The notes under the pieces are model-generated. The model ran no database searches and was not told the origin of the DNA. It saw only the letters and a program-made list of their open reading frames with translations. Below, piece by piece: positions 35,468 to 46,331 of a stretch of DNA of 64,000 bases (position 1 is the stretch's first letter; each line of letters begins with the position of its first letter). The stretch covers positions 29,150,599 through 29,214,598 of the forward strand of contig NC_087063.1 of the NCBI RefSeq assembly GCF_963678635.1, in the 5' to 3' direction. The translations under genes and the position numbers were made by a program. This DNA is from Symsagittifera roscoffensis. Its lineage: Eukaryota; Xenacoelomorpha; Acoela; Convolutidae.

Positions 35468-36732
35468 GAAACCTGTAAATAATGTTAAATATTGTTGCTT
35501 TTGGATACTGGTTGTCGGATACTGTCAACATTTTGAGCATCGCCATCAGACAGTTGGAGTGTTCATGATTAGCTTTGATATTAAGAATCGGATCAAGCGA
35601 ACGAAAACAAAATTTGAAAATTTCGCAGGTGGTGAAGTGATTACGTCTCTGCCTCTCAAGCAAAAGGTCGGGTCCTTTAGGTCAACCAATATTGGTACTC
35701 GTTGCTTGAGGGTTTAACAACATGACCCAACCCAGAAAAATAGCATAAAAGTCTTAAGCAGGGGCGTTCTCTGTGAAAACCTGAACAGATCGTATTTTGG
35801 TCCTTCCCGTTGTGGATAAAGCGTCTTAACAACTCAGTTGGTAAAGAAAAAAGAGCCAAAAAAACACCTTGTTGTTTCATAAATTTCAGTTTCATGGCAT
35901 ACGAACACAAGAAGAAATTTTTTTTATAAAAATAAATCAGAAAAACATTTTAAACGCTAAATGAAAAAACTTTCAAATATGCAAGTGTATGTCAGATATT
36001 TAAAAAATTAGGTTTGAAGTGAGTATAATTTAATTTTAAAAATCTTACTAATTTTGATAATACTTTTCAACTGAAATCAACTCAAAATTGTTTCCTGAAA
36101 ATTTATGACAGGTTTTCTCTGATGGATCTTCTTTAAATCATAATAAAAAACAATTCTTGATTTTGACTAAATAATTTGAGAAAATTGTAAACTCAACAAC
36201 CATTTTCGCTCATTTTAAGCATCTTCAGTCCTCTCATTGCTTGATTCAGGAATAGGGGCATCTCTTCCTGTAATTTCGGCAAATCTATGGCTAAAGCAGT
36301 ACAAAGCTGGACTAAGGAGGGATATTCCTGAAATTGTTTATGCCCAAAAAAAAATCTTAGTGCGATATAAGCTTGTGTGAAAGGCCCTCAATGGATGCCT
36401 CTCCTAAGAAGCAGATATCATCTCTTCAAAACCTCATCCTCAAAGTATCTCCTAATTGCTGCCTCCCAAGCGAGGCACCTACAAGCTGGAAAACTGAATA
36501 TCCTATAGCTACCTGTTATAAGTGCAAATCACTTTTACGACTATCTCTCCCCGAAAAACCTGTTTGATACAATAATCCTCTTCAAGGTGGTAACGACCTT
36601 TACTAATATACAGCGCCAACTGATACCCCTGTGCGTTTAGTAGATAACAAAATTATCGATTTTGCGAACTTTCTCTGTGAACGAGCCAAGACTGTCTTTG
36701 TTCTAGCAATTCCTGAACAAGAAAATAAAACT
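35468..36732. other. Non-genic stretch upstream of the SAFB-like gene, left flank of giant element
   Basis: I see no exon-like sequence up to 36.3 kb. From 36373 to 36730 the plus strand keeps two short open frames (with FLCERAKTVFVLAIPEQENK in the second) that look like a protein remnant, possibly LINE ORF1. The identity is not established. Confidence 0.35.
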
Positions 36733-36980
36733 TGTAACAGTCGCCTACTTAAGTCACATATGAGCTTAAAGAAAAATAGGCCCTATAACCATTGGCTCAA
36801 GAGTCAAGGACACTATCTCTTGTGTTTTTCTACCTCAAGCGGACGGGGCCAATTCGGTTCACTTTCGATATGAGACTAAAACCTTTGTTACAGCTTAAAG
36901 GCCACTGCCAAAATACCACCCCCCCCCCACCCACTCTAGAAAATAAGAAAGCCTCCATACTTAGGTCTCAAAGTACCTAA
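36733..36980 (-). repeat. Element B 3' LTR, left part (distal to the nested LINE)
   Basis: Matches 60942 to about 61185 of the other LTR, then is interrupted at cctaa by the LINE tail. Includes the C-rich run at about 36919. Confidence 0.82.
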
Positions 36981-37352
36981 GAAGAAGAAGAAGAAAGAAC
37001 ACTTGAATTACTATACAATAAAAAGCCGAGGCATCAGTGTAGCAAAGTGTAAATAATAAAATTGGTTATAAATTCATTGGTTACATCAAACAAAAACAAA
37101 ACATCAGAAAACAAGCAATAAACAAAACAAAAAAAAAACAAAATCGGTTACAGTTCGGAAATTGGTTGATTAAAGTATATGAAGTTTCGGATACTATAGA
37201 AAATTAAAGATTTAAGAATTAGGAACAAGCTGGTAATAAAACTTTACAAACAATTTTACAGATAGTCCAATTATACAACGTATATACAGAGTATATACAG
37301 TTTCTCTTTCAAGCAATGTGTGAAAAATTAAACTGAATTAAAAAATATAGAA

Positions 37353-39818
37353 CTAGCAAAAACGGTAATCACGCCACGTATTTGTATTAGTACATATAGG
37401 ATTGTTTCTCAATTCACTCACGTAAAATTCTTTCAATTTTTTCTTGAATTCTGTTTTCGATTTTTCTAAATTGCGCAAAATTATGGGCAGTGAATTCCAT
37501 TTTTTAGAAGTCAAATGAAAAAATGATTTTTGTAGAGAAGCAGTCGAACAATGTTTGTCAAAAATAATTTGTTTCGTTCTTTCGTTGAGCCTATAATTGG
37601 CAGTCGGTAGTCTCAGTGTATTTTCAAAAGCCTTCTTTTTGTTTGTAAGATATTGGTATAAGTACGTTATACACTTTAACTCAATTCTTTTCTCGATTCC
37701 AATGAACGATTTGCTAATGCGAAGAAGGGAAGAAGATTTAAAATTCGATCTGAAATATGTTCTTTTTAGCGCCCAGTTCAACTGTTTCTCCAGAGATAGC
37801 ATCAAAGTAGCATTAATTTGTTGTAAAAAAATTGCTGAATAATCTAAATGTGATAAAACAAGACAATGAAGCAAGGCAACTAATGATAATGTCGGCAGTT
37901 GTTGTCCAATTGTATCAATAGTTTTAATCCCTTGGGCCATTTTTTGGAGAATTGTTTTGATTTGAGCATGAAAAGATAAACTTGAATCAAGAATTATGCC
38001 TAAATATTTGCATTCTGATTTTTTGGCTACATAATGCCCACTAATTACTAGTTTATCAGTATCCACATTTTTGCTATCATTTTTTTGACAAAATGTTATA
38101 AATTCCGATTTAGATGCATTCAGATTCAATTGGTTCTCTGCAAAAAATTCCGTTAGATTATTGAGTGATTTTTGCAATCGATTCAAAGCATCCTCAGAAA
38201 TTATAGAAGAGGAAAAAACCATACAGTCGTCAGCATATTGAACTAAAGTACAACCCTCATATAATCGCTCTTGTATGTCATTAACATAAATATTGAACAA
38301 CAACGGACCAAGTACCGTTCCTTGTGGGACACCTCGTTTTATTTCAATCCAGTCTGAAAAAATTCCATTGACGTTTACTCTTTGAATACGTTTGTTTAGG
38401 AAGCTAGCAATTAAAGCATTTGCTCCATTTGAAAAACCGAGAGAAAGCATTTTTTCAATTAAAACTTCATGCGAAATAGAATCAAAAGCCTTGGACAGAT
38501 CTAATAAAGCTGCATGTACGATTTTTTTTGAATCTATTTGATTTCGAATACTTTCTGTCACATAAACAAGAGCATCTTGTGTTGAAATGTTTTTGCGAAA
38601 TCCGAATTGAAATGGTGTCATTATTTGAAATTTGTCAAGATGTTCTGTTATTTGGGCATGTAAAATTTTTTCAAAAATTTTAGAAAAAGCACAAGTTATT
38701 GATATTGGCCGATAATTTTTTGCATCCATTGGGTCATCTTTTTTGAACAAAGGGGTTACGTTTGCTTTTTTCAGTTCGATCGGGAAAATGTTCTCATCTA
38801 AGCAAGTATTTATGACAAAAGTTAAATGTGGAACTATAACTGATTGACCGTCAATGATTGCCCAAGCAGGTACGGTACAAGGTCCGAGAGGTTTTCCAAC
38901 ATTGATTTTTCGAACTATATCAAAGCATTGCTTCACTGTAATGTGTTGAAAATGAAAAGATGCAGATTCAGAGGCAGATTTGTTGTAATTCGGAGGCTTT
39001 TTAGCGCCGAAAAATTCGCCTAAGTTTGAAAAAATATAATTTAAATGATTGGCAATTTTTTTGTCTTGGGTTATCATTTCACTGAAGGAATTTCGTAGAA
39101 CTGTAATTCGATGGTTGCCAGAACATGTACCTCTAACTTGGTTAATATATTTCCATTTTTGTTGGATAGTGCTGAGAAGTGAAAAACAAATTTTTGAATG
39201 ATCGAATTGTTTACTTCTAATCAATTTGCTCATTTGATTACGTAAAAACTGGTACTTTGACCAATTATCGCTTGTGCTTTGACTGCGATATGATCTGAGT
39301 GAATTCTGTTTCTTAGTCAACAATTGCTGACATTCTGAATCGAACCATTCCGTTTTCAACACGTTTTTTGGTTTAAAATTACGAACAAACTTTTTTTCGA
39401 TAGGAGCATGTTGCTGTAGAGCACAAGAAATTAAATAAATCATCGTCGAGAACATGTTTTGTGCGTCTGTACATTGATATAAGAGATACCAAGGAAGAGC
39501 GGAGAGTGAATTGCAAAATTCATTTTTCTGATAATTTTTCTTATTGAAAGTCGTAATTATCCTCGGTAAAATTTTGCCGCATTTTATATCCGTCAAAATA
39601 AATGAAGCAAAATGGTCGGTTTTATAAGGTGTATCAAAACAAAACTCAATGCCGTTTGTTTCATAGTCACTGATTATGTAGTCGATATGAGTTTTTGTTG
39701 AGGAACTAATTCTGGTCTCATCGTTTGGACAAAAAACCTTCAATCCATATGGAATAATTATAGAATCTAAATTTTCTTTTTCTTTGCTATCCAGATAATT
39801 TATGTTATAATCACCCAA
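37353..39818 (-). CDS. LINE ORF2, C-terminal part: endonuclease end and reverse transcriptase
   Basis: 821 codons open without a stop. It begins inside the AP-type endonuclease (GDYNIN, then HIDYIISD, the last catalytic block), followed by RT fingers (NYRPISI), palm motifs (LLDLSKAFDSI, RGVPQGTVLGPLLF, VQYADDCMVF) and the CR1/L2-type C-terminal segment. It lacks its own start because the 5' part of ORF2 is inverted at 39.8 kb. The intact 2.4-kb frame implies a young insertion. The translation shown starts at an arbitrary TTG. Confidence 0.9.
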   Translation of the reverse strand: MGDYNINYLDSKEKENLDSIIIPYGLKVFCPNDETRISSSTKTHIDYIISDYETNGIEFCFDTPYKTDHFASFILTDIKCGKILPRIITTFNKKNYQKNEFCNSLSALPWYLLYQCTDAQNMFSTMIYLISCALQQHAPIEKKFVRNFKPKNVLKTEWFDSECQQLLTKKQNSLRSYRSQSTSDNWSKYQFLRNQMSKLIRSKQFDHSKICFSLLSTIQQKWKYINQVRGTCSGNHRITVLRNSFSEMITQDKKIANHLNYIFSNLGEFFGAKKPPNYNKSASESASFHFQHITVKQCFDIVRKINVGKPLGPCTVPAWAIIDGQSVIVPHLTFVINTCLDENIFPIELKKANVTPLFKKDDPMDAKNYRPISITCAFSKIFEKILHAQITEHLDKFQIMTPFQFGFRKNISTQDALVYVTESIRNQIDSKKIVHAALLDLSKAFDSISHEVLIEKMLSLGFSNGANALIASFLNKRIQRVNVNGIFSDWIEIKRGVPQGTVLGPLLFNIYVNDIQERLYEGCTLVQYADDCMVFSSSIISEDALNRLQKSLNNLTEFFAENQLNLNASKSEFITFCQKNDSKNVDTDKLVISGHYVAKKSECKYLGIILDSSLSFHAQIKTILQKMAQGIKTIDTIGQQLPTLSLVALLHCLVLSHLDYSAIFLQQINATLMLSLEKQLNWALKRTYFRSNFKSSSLLRISKSFIGIEKRIELKCITYLYQYLTNKKKAFENTLRLPTANYRLNERTKQIIFDKHCSTASLQKSFFHLTSKKWNSLPIILRNLEKSKTEFKKKLKEFYVSELRNNPICTNTNTWRDYRFC

Positions 39819-39904
39819 ACGATTTCACACAACCAAATTAAATTTCTAGCGATCAGTCGGTTCATTTTAATGTCTTATTTTTAATTTCGCTTTTAATCGC
39901 CAAC

Positions 39905-40933
39905 ATGTTTGACCTCGAAACTTTCCGAAATCTGAACAACGAATTGAAATACGAGCTGTATAAAGACTTAGTCGAAAATGTTACTTATTTTAAGCGAATT
40001 ATCGAAAACTTAACTGTATCAACGAAAGAGGAAGAAAGAGGAAACAAATTTTTTGATCTAGAAAATTTTAAAAACACGGGCAATTCGAAAATTACAGAAA
40101 ACAAATTTGAAAACGAATGGAGCAAGATTGGAACTCGGAGCAGAAATCAGAACAAACGAAGCGAAAATAACCAAGAAAGCAAGAATAACCAAGAAATCAA
40201 AATACAAGCAACCAATATTCAAGAAGAAAAATTCGACCAGCAACGAAAACATTTATTTTTACCACGAGAAGGAGAATATTCTGGCCTATTACTGGGAGAC
40301 TCAATTGTTAACAGAATCAATGGGGAACAAATATCGGAAAATGTGTTGGCGAGAGGATTTGGTGGGCACAAAATTTCTGCATTGCTGGAACGCGTGAGAA
40401 ACAGTAAATCGCGACATTTTAAACATGTAACTACGCTAATTGGAATAAATGACTGCCTCTCAAGTGATTTCGACGCGAAGGAAGCCGTGAGTAGCTTAGA
40501 AAAACTAATTTATCTCATAAATCATAAATTCTCCCCAGAAACAATTTCACTATGTACTGTAACTCCCTTAGGCGCTTTTAGAAAAGATTTTAATCCAAAT
40601 GTACAGAAGCTAAACAAGCAAATTCTTAATTTAGTACGGAATGTAAAAGACTTGGGCGAAGTAAAATTGGATATTTTAGACATAAACAAAATTTTTAGTC
40701 AAAATACAGATGCTCTTAGCTCGGATGGTTTGCATCCTTCTGATGGGGGTGTTGAAATTTTGGTGCAAAGTTTTAGAGATTCTTTTAGGGGTTCTGATAT
40801 TAATGCAAACACATGTGAGATTACAACCCGCCCCAGAATGAAGCAAACCCAACAATCATCAAATTTAGATCCAAAAACGGCAGAAATGTTACTATTTTTC
40901 CAAAACGGTGCAAAATTTTTTAGGAAATACTAG
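39905..40933 (+). CDS. LINE ORF1 with SGNH/GDSL-type esterase domain
   Basis: 342 residues, intact, ATG 75 bases into the preserved 5' UTR. The first 130 residues are charged and helical (coiled-coil-like, Asn/Gln/Lys-rich). The SGNH hydrolase blocks follow: GDSIVNRI (nucleophile Ser), GINDCL (GxND, oxyanion Asn) and SSDGLHPSDGG (catalytic Asp and His, D-x2-H). Esterase-bearing ORF1 proteins are known in CR1-clade LINEs, where the domain may aid membrane or RNP interactions. It reads on the strand opposite to the rest of the LINE because of the inversion. Confidence 0.88.
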   Translation: MFDLETFRNLNNELKYELYKDLVENVTYFKRIIENLTVSTKEEERGNKFFDLENFKNTGNSKITENKFENEWSKIGTRSRNQNKRSENNQESKNNQEIKIQATNIQEEKFDQQRKHLFLPREGEYSGLLLGDSIVNRINGEQISENVLARGFGGHKISALLERVRNSKSRHFKHVTTLIGINDCLSSDFDAKEAVSSLEKLIYLINHKFSPETISLCTVTPLGAFRKDFNPNVQKLNKQILNLVRNVKDLGEVKLDILDINKIFSQNTDALSSDGLHPSDGGVEILVQSFRDSFRGSDINANTCEITTRPRMKQTQQSSNLDPKTAEMLLFFQNGAKFFRKY

Positions 40934-40989
40934 TTTCGCATTTTTTCTTGGTGCAAACTTTGGCGATTATTTAATTTATTTAACCTATT

Positions 40990-41736
40990 ATGCTGAATAT
41001 TAAATTCTGGTTGTTTTGTGCAATTTTTCTAATTTCCAAGGCTCAGATGGAAACTAAAGAAAAAACTATTGTTTACTGGGGCTATCTAAGCTGCCAGCAA
41101 AAGATATTATCAACGAAATGTGGGATAAATGAGCGGAGAGCTACCACACTGACTCATCTTTTCCTTTTCGCGTTGTTACTGACCCAAAGTGGGGATGTTG
41201 AAAAAAACCCTGGTCCTATCGAAACCATTGAAACAGTCTACGGTATCTGCTCAAAAAATTGTGCAAATCTTAAATTTGTTCATTTGAATTTTCAAAGTAT
41301 TATTAGAAAACGGATGCAATTGAAAAAATTTCTTGATGATATGGGCGAAAACACAATTATAGGAATTTCCGAAACGTGGCTTAAAAAAGAAGATAGTGAC
41401 AATTTATGGAATTTCCAACCTAGAACGCATGCGATGTTTAGATATGATAGGCAATCAGCGGTAAAAAAGAAAGGCGGTGGCGTTTTGTTATATATACCAG
41501 TCAAATTGGCTCCGAAATTGAGGCCTGATCTAAATTTATTTGATAAAGAAAAATATGAGTCAGTGTGGGTTGAGTGCAAATCTACATTTAACATTTCGAG
41601 TAAAGAAAAAATGTTAGTTAATTTGTGTTATAACCCAAGCAGATCAAACTTTATTGATTTTTTGGAACAATTAACGCTTAACATAGATAATGCTTTTTCA
41701 GTTTCTAATAAAATTACGCGTAATTACACAAATTAA
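40990..41736 (+). CDS. LINE ORF2 start: signal-like N-terminus, 2A-like motif, endonuclease N-terminal half
   Basis: The frame starts MLNIKFWLFCAIFLIS (hydrophobic, signal-peptide-like). At about residues 65-77 it has GDVEKNPGP, the D-x-E-x-NPGP core of 2A/2A-like sequences, which cause ribosomal skipping between Gly and Pro. It continues into the APE-type endonuclease (HLNFQSI, GISETWL with catalytic Glu, GGGVLLYIP). Real LINE sequence ends near 41716. The last codons come from the hairpin junction. 2A-like motifs in this position are known in some invertebrate non-LTR retrotransposons. Confidence 0.88.
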   Translation: MLNIKFWLFCAIFLISKAQMETKEKTIVYWGYLSCQQKILSTKCGINERRATTLTHLFLFALLLTQSGDVEKNPGPIETIETVYGICSKNCANLKFVHLNFQSIIRKRMQLKKFLDDMGENTIIGISETWLKKEDSDNLWNFQPRTHAMFRYDRQSAVKKKGGGVLLYIPVKLAPKLRPDLNLFDKEKYESVWVECKSTFNISSKEKMLVNLCYNPSRSNFIDFLEQLTLNIDNAFSVSNKITRNYTN

Positions 41737-41808
41737 CTAACATTTTTTCTTTACTCGAAATGTTAAATGTAGATTTGCACTCAACCCACACTGACTCATA
41801 TTTTTCTT
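41546..41808. repeat. Perfect 83-bp inverted repeat (hairpin) at the LINE end
   Basis: 41546-41628 and 41726-41808 are exact reverse complements, separated by 97 bp. The second arm is a foldback copy of the endonuclease region and abuts the LTR at 41809. Confidence 0.93.
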
Positions 41809-42458
41809 AAAAGCACGAACGCCGTTAAAAGCAGGGTCGGAACATTCCGTTTTAGTTGCTTTTTATTAGACAGTGGAACTTTGACCCTTTTCAGATGGAT
41901 CAACCTAAAACTCTCCCTAACTCAACATAACAATATAAAACACACTCAAGAAAATTAAATTTGGTACTCACATACCGACACGACCTCTAGATTCAAGTAA
42001 CTAAACTATAAAGCAACTCTAGAACTGATGGGTAATTAAGTTTGACTCGAGAAGTTTGTAATGAATTAGTTTTAGCTCAAGAAATGAGTTTTGGTTCTGG
42101 ACCATTGGGAAACTTCAGTTGTCCACCTTTCCACCGAAGGTTCACTCTGGTCCACTAGAATTTGCTCTCCTTTCATTCGCGATTATTTTCTGTCTCCTGT
42201 CAAGAATAAGACAGCTCTACTCTCGCTCAAATTATGTATCGGAAATTGCGAACATCAATTTCCCGCTGTTATTTTTGACTACTTTACCGCGATTGTAGTT
42301 CGAATCTACTGATCTCATTATTCTGATAGTTTCAGTTGTCGCGAGAAACTTGAGCATGACATGCTCAGTTCGAATTTTTGAAAAATTTCATTTCACCCCA
42401 AAAATCAAGACTAAACGTTTTCTCAAGGTCAAACTTCCAAATATGACCGACTGGCACA
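41809..42458 (-). repeat. Element B 3' LTR, right part
   Basis: Resumes at aaaagcacgaacgccg, matching the uninterrupted site in the 5' LTR at about 61195-61205, and continues to tggcaca at 42458. Confidence 0.82.
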
Positions 42459-42992
42459 GCTCGAACTCATCGCGTGTCGTCTTCTGTCAGTGAGCTCCCA
42501 GAATGTTGAGTGCGTCTCAAGATACATTGCTAGATGTCATTTACAGAAGTTTGCAGCAGATTTATCTTTATCTATGCCCCAAAATTCACAACCAAGCAAA
42601 GTTGTCACCTTATCGCTAAACAGCAACCAAAATCTGCATACACCTGCACCCTGAATTTCCGCTTTGCAAGCTGTTGATTGAAATTTCTTTTGTTCTACCT
42701 ATTCAGAAAATTGTCATGCAGCATTTTTATATATATAGTAGTTATACTAGTAACAAAAAATTTTATAAAAATTTATTTTCCGTGCCCTCAGATTTCATCC
42801 GAGTTCACACTCAAGCCCATTTTTCTTTTTCCCACTCACGACGCAAGAAACAATCCCTGAACACCCTTTTCAGTTTGTGTTCCTTGTCTCCGAGGTACTG
42901 GGTCCTGACACATTCGACATCGTAATCTACCTTGCCAGTTCTTTTTCATCATCGCTCCTGATTACGATCTCTAACCATGCCTTCAGCTGTTT
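42459..42992 (-). other. Element B 3' untranslated region
   Basis: Lies between the last accessory frame and the 3' LTR. No convincing frame and no polypurine tract seen next to 42458. Confidence 0.5.
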
Positions 42993-45201
42993 CTAGGACC
43001 GCATCCACCCCCTTTGCTCTTGTATTCTTTTCGCCTGATTCGGTAGACCCTTCAATTTAGATTCCCTATTCCTGCTAAAGGAATTGTGCAAACTCAGGCT
43101 CACGTTCTTCGCCAAGTCTTCCTCCAATATCGACTCCCTCGCTTTGGTATTGTCTCGAGACACTCCAATAACTCTTTTCCAACCCGTGTTTATCGTATTA
43201 CGATGGGTTAACAAGGGCTTCTTGAAAGCTTCCGGCCCATTTTCAGCCAGGAACTGTCGATACTCCTTCTGATGTTTCTTCATGTGATCCTTCGTCACCG
43301 TATATAACCAAGACTTCAACGTCGATCGAAACCATGGGAAGAATCTTATGCGACTCCACACGTGCCTCACCTCCATAGGTATAGAGAAAACTTTGCACGC
43401 AGTCTCAAACAACTCAAGCCTCCGATTGTAGTCAATGGCATGTATTGATTCCGCTGTATGTGCTCTCGACTCTCGATATTTCATTACATTTTCCTCGATC
43501 CATCGCAATGCCAGCATCGAGCGCACCACGAGAAAGGTGACCTTCTGCTGATGGTCAGGTAACCCAACTAACCGATTTTCTTCCACGTCCCATATCAAGC
43601 AGAGGTTCTAATGCTCCGGATACCACACTGTCTGCGCCCGGCAGTGGTATGGGCATTCCCCATGTGTCAGGTTGATAATACGGAGGTTGCGTTTTCCCGA
43701 AGCTTCCAACAGAGGCTCAAACTCCATCATCTTCTCACGTGTTACGTCATTCCCTTCCATAGCTGGGGCACTGTTCATTGCTTTCCCGATCGTGTTTTGT
43801 CTCTCGAAATCAATCGTGTTCTCGTTTTCCAAGCTCATGAGTTCCTTTCCCCAGATCTCACTCAAGTTCTCTCTTTGGTCCTCCGGTACAGCTCCCAAAA
43901 ATTTCCTTAACAGTCGGTGTGACTGATGCGACAAGCGAGCTAGGCGTACACCCTTGGATATCGAGAAGGCTTTGTCAATTAAGACCCTCTGACTGGATGC
44001 TTCCACCATCGCCATATGTGATGGAAAGTGGCTTTCACACAGATTGGTCATTACCGATCCCACTAGAGATTTTGCATTCGTTGGCGAACTGTAGGGTTCA
44101 CTCACGGAAAATCCCATCTTCGCCTCAATACCGATCTTCCATCCACTGATGTGCTTTTGGACCATCTGCAACACTCCAAGCCATGACTCCACGCTTAACG
44201 TGGTCACTAATTGGTGTTCGGATTCTAGCATCTCCAGTGATTGCAAGCTGCACATACTCGAGAAGAATCCCAACGCCGTCGCTAAGTTCACCGTGGTGCT
44301 CGTACAGCATTCAGCCACTATATGCACCTCACTTTTCTCCTTCTCCGTGATGTCACTAAACCACGTGGCTAGGTCCTCCTTCTGAAAATATTGTATTCTG
44401 ACGCAGGATCGTCCATCACAGGCTTGTTCTCCACCGCCACACATCAGGTCCAGACAACTACCCGGTTCGATCTTCGTCACTAGCTTTTCTTGTTTGCCCG
44501 TCGTTTTCTCCGATTCCTTTTGCTGAGGTAAGATTAGTTTGTGCACCACGTTCAGATTCCCCAAATCTTCTTCCTTCGCTGATGACAGTCTCACTCGCTC
44601 CGTGATTTCTTCAATCAAACTCGCGTGTGGATGAGGGCACCAAGAGTGTCTCAGCAATTTCCAAACAATCTCCAAACTCGTGAACAACATGTCGTTTCCA
44701 TTTCCCATCTTTAGTTCCACCCTCTTGTTCGAGCGCGGCACGTTGATCACTTCTGGCATTTTCTCGAGCAACAGACCTAGGCTTGGCCTTTCCTTTTCCG
44801 TCGGATCGATCTCGATGATTTTCTCCCTCCAGAAATTCAACAGTTCTGCCACCTCAAAATTCATTTAGGCCTTTCCGGCCTCCGAGTCCAAGAAAAGGTT
44901 GTAAGCTTTTCCCATTACTCCAGACACATACTGATATTCTCCACGTTTTGTGGGTTTCGCATATTCTTCTGCTCGGGCCAGGTAACGATCTACTTCATGC
45001 CCCTTCTCGAAATTTATTGTTGTAGAACCTCCGTATTTCATCAAGTTTCCCATGGCTCTCCAGAGACTGCCTCGAGCTCTCTTCTTTTTCGATTCCCGTA
45101 CTCTGGTATACGTTCAGGATAACAGTGGAGACTCTCCTTTCCATGGTTTTACTTCCCTTCGCCTTTTGATTGCACATTTGTACAATGGTGTCAGTTATCA
45201 T
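42993..45201 (-). pseudogene. Element B accessory frame(s), 3'-most, unrecognised
   Basis: Frames 45053-44865, 44864-43608 and 43598-42993 are in the same phase, separated only by single stops (at 44865-44867 and 43608-43610), so they look like one protein of over 680 residues broken by point mutations. 45201-44995 continues upstream in another phase. Notable content: a Cys cluster CLDLMCGGGEQACDGRSC near the middle, a CCTSTT segment, and a basic C-terminal end. No signal peptide, transmembrane helix or known domain is visible, so an envelope protein is not supported. This region and those at 45-51.3 kb form the accessory block of the giant element. Confidence 0.55.
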
Positions 45202-45210
45202 TGACAGAAT

Positions 45211-45774
45211 TCACCTCAAGAAACAAGTGGCATCTTTTCTTCTCGCTAGGCTTAGTCCCGAGATGTCTCGAGCAATATGTTGCACCAGCATTTGATAAAC
45301 CTGAAGACTCTTTCCGCCCAGTTGCAGTTTATCGTGCGAGGTCATCGCTTCAAATGCCACTCCTGCAAAACTCCAAGTGAACATCAACTGTCCGGCCGTG
45401 CGGACAAAAGGACTAGCCATCAATGGCAACGCTGACGACGGTGCTCTCATCGCATCTTCAAAACACTCGAGCAGCAGGTTCTCGCAAGATCGCCCCAACT
45501 GGTTTCCCAACTCTAGTTTGTTAACCTCGGCCTTCTGATGGGTAGCCCAATGCCGCCGCTTGCGGCACACCCCACGATCAAGCTCCTTCAGGCGATTCTC
45601 CAGTTCTTTCGTGGTCTCCATAGACATCCACCAAATTCGAGCGGTATTCCTTGTCGCATTCCTCTCGAGATGATCGCTCGTCACTTGCTTCCCAATGGCC
45701 TGGTGTTGCGTCGAAAACCACTCCTTCCGGATGTCCACTTCCCACGTCTGTCCACTAGTCGAACCTCTTTTCAC
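45211..45774 (-). pseudogene. Element B accessory frame, unrecognised
   Basis: 187 codons in phase with the 45201-44995 frame, so again one sequence broken by a stop. It is rich in charged residues, with RKRRHWATHQKAEVNKLELG and a helical, Leu-rich second half. No domain recognised. Confidence 0.45.
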
Positions 45775-46331
45775 GTTTGTCTTCTGGGTTTGAAGTCATC
45801 CTCCGTTCCCGGGATCATCGGGCTTCCATTTCCCGTATCACTTCGGTCAGCCTCCTGGGTGCTGAGCCACTCTTGTAGGCCATTGTTTTCCCTCGCGCTA
45901 GAATCATGGGAGCTGTCTCTTCTAGATTTTTCTCCGAAACCGCATCCGCCGAAGGACTCGCTTCCTCTGTCTTCCGTTTCCTTTTCTTAGACCTTATTTC
46001 CTTACTCGGGGGCGTTGTCACCACCATCACTGACTCCCCTTCTTTGTCCAGGTTCCTCTTTTCCGACTCTTGCCTCTCCCTTCTCTAGCGTTAAGAATAT
46101 TAGTTTTTTAAATCATATTACTAGTCTTACTTTTGTCATCTACCTCAGCCTTTATTTTTTTATCATCAGTTTTTTGTTCAGAGTAGAGCTTTTTTTACAT
46201 GGGTTGGGTTCGGCGTCCTGCTTCTGCTTCCTTAGGCCCATCGTCTTCTCGAGCAGCCCTTTCCTCCCTTTCTTGTCTAGTACAGTGGCGATCAGGACTG
46301 GCTCTCCAAAGTTCACTACTCTGTTCAACAG

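Larger units (their letters stand above)
36981..41808 (-). mobile_element. CR1/L2-like LINE with inverted 5' half, nested in the element B LTR
   Basis: 4,828 bp. The 3' half (EN C-terminus, RT, 3' UTR, GAA/TTC tail at 36981-36997) reads on the minus strand from 39818. The 5' half (5' UTR, SGNH ORF1, 2A-like ORF2 start, EN N-terminus) reads on the plus strand from about 39826 to 41720. The two endonuclease halves complement each other at the break (…FSVSNKI and GDYNINYLD…), so the inversion breakpoint and the end of the inverted part fall at the same place in the element. An 83-bp hairpin closes the 41.8-kb end. Confidence 0.88.

Noticed and set aside
42993-44864. Envelope gene of an endogenous retrovirus
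   Set aside because: No signal peptide, transmembrane helix, furin site or fusion peptide is visible; unrecognised protein instead.
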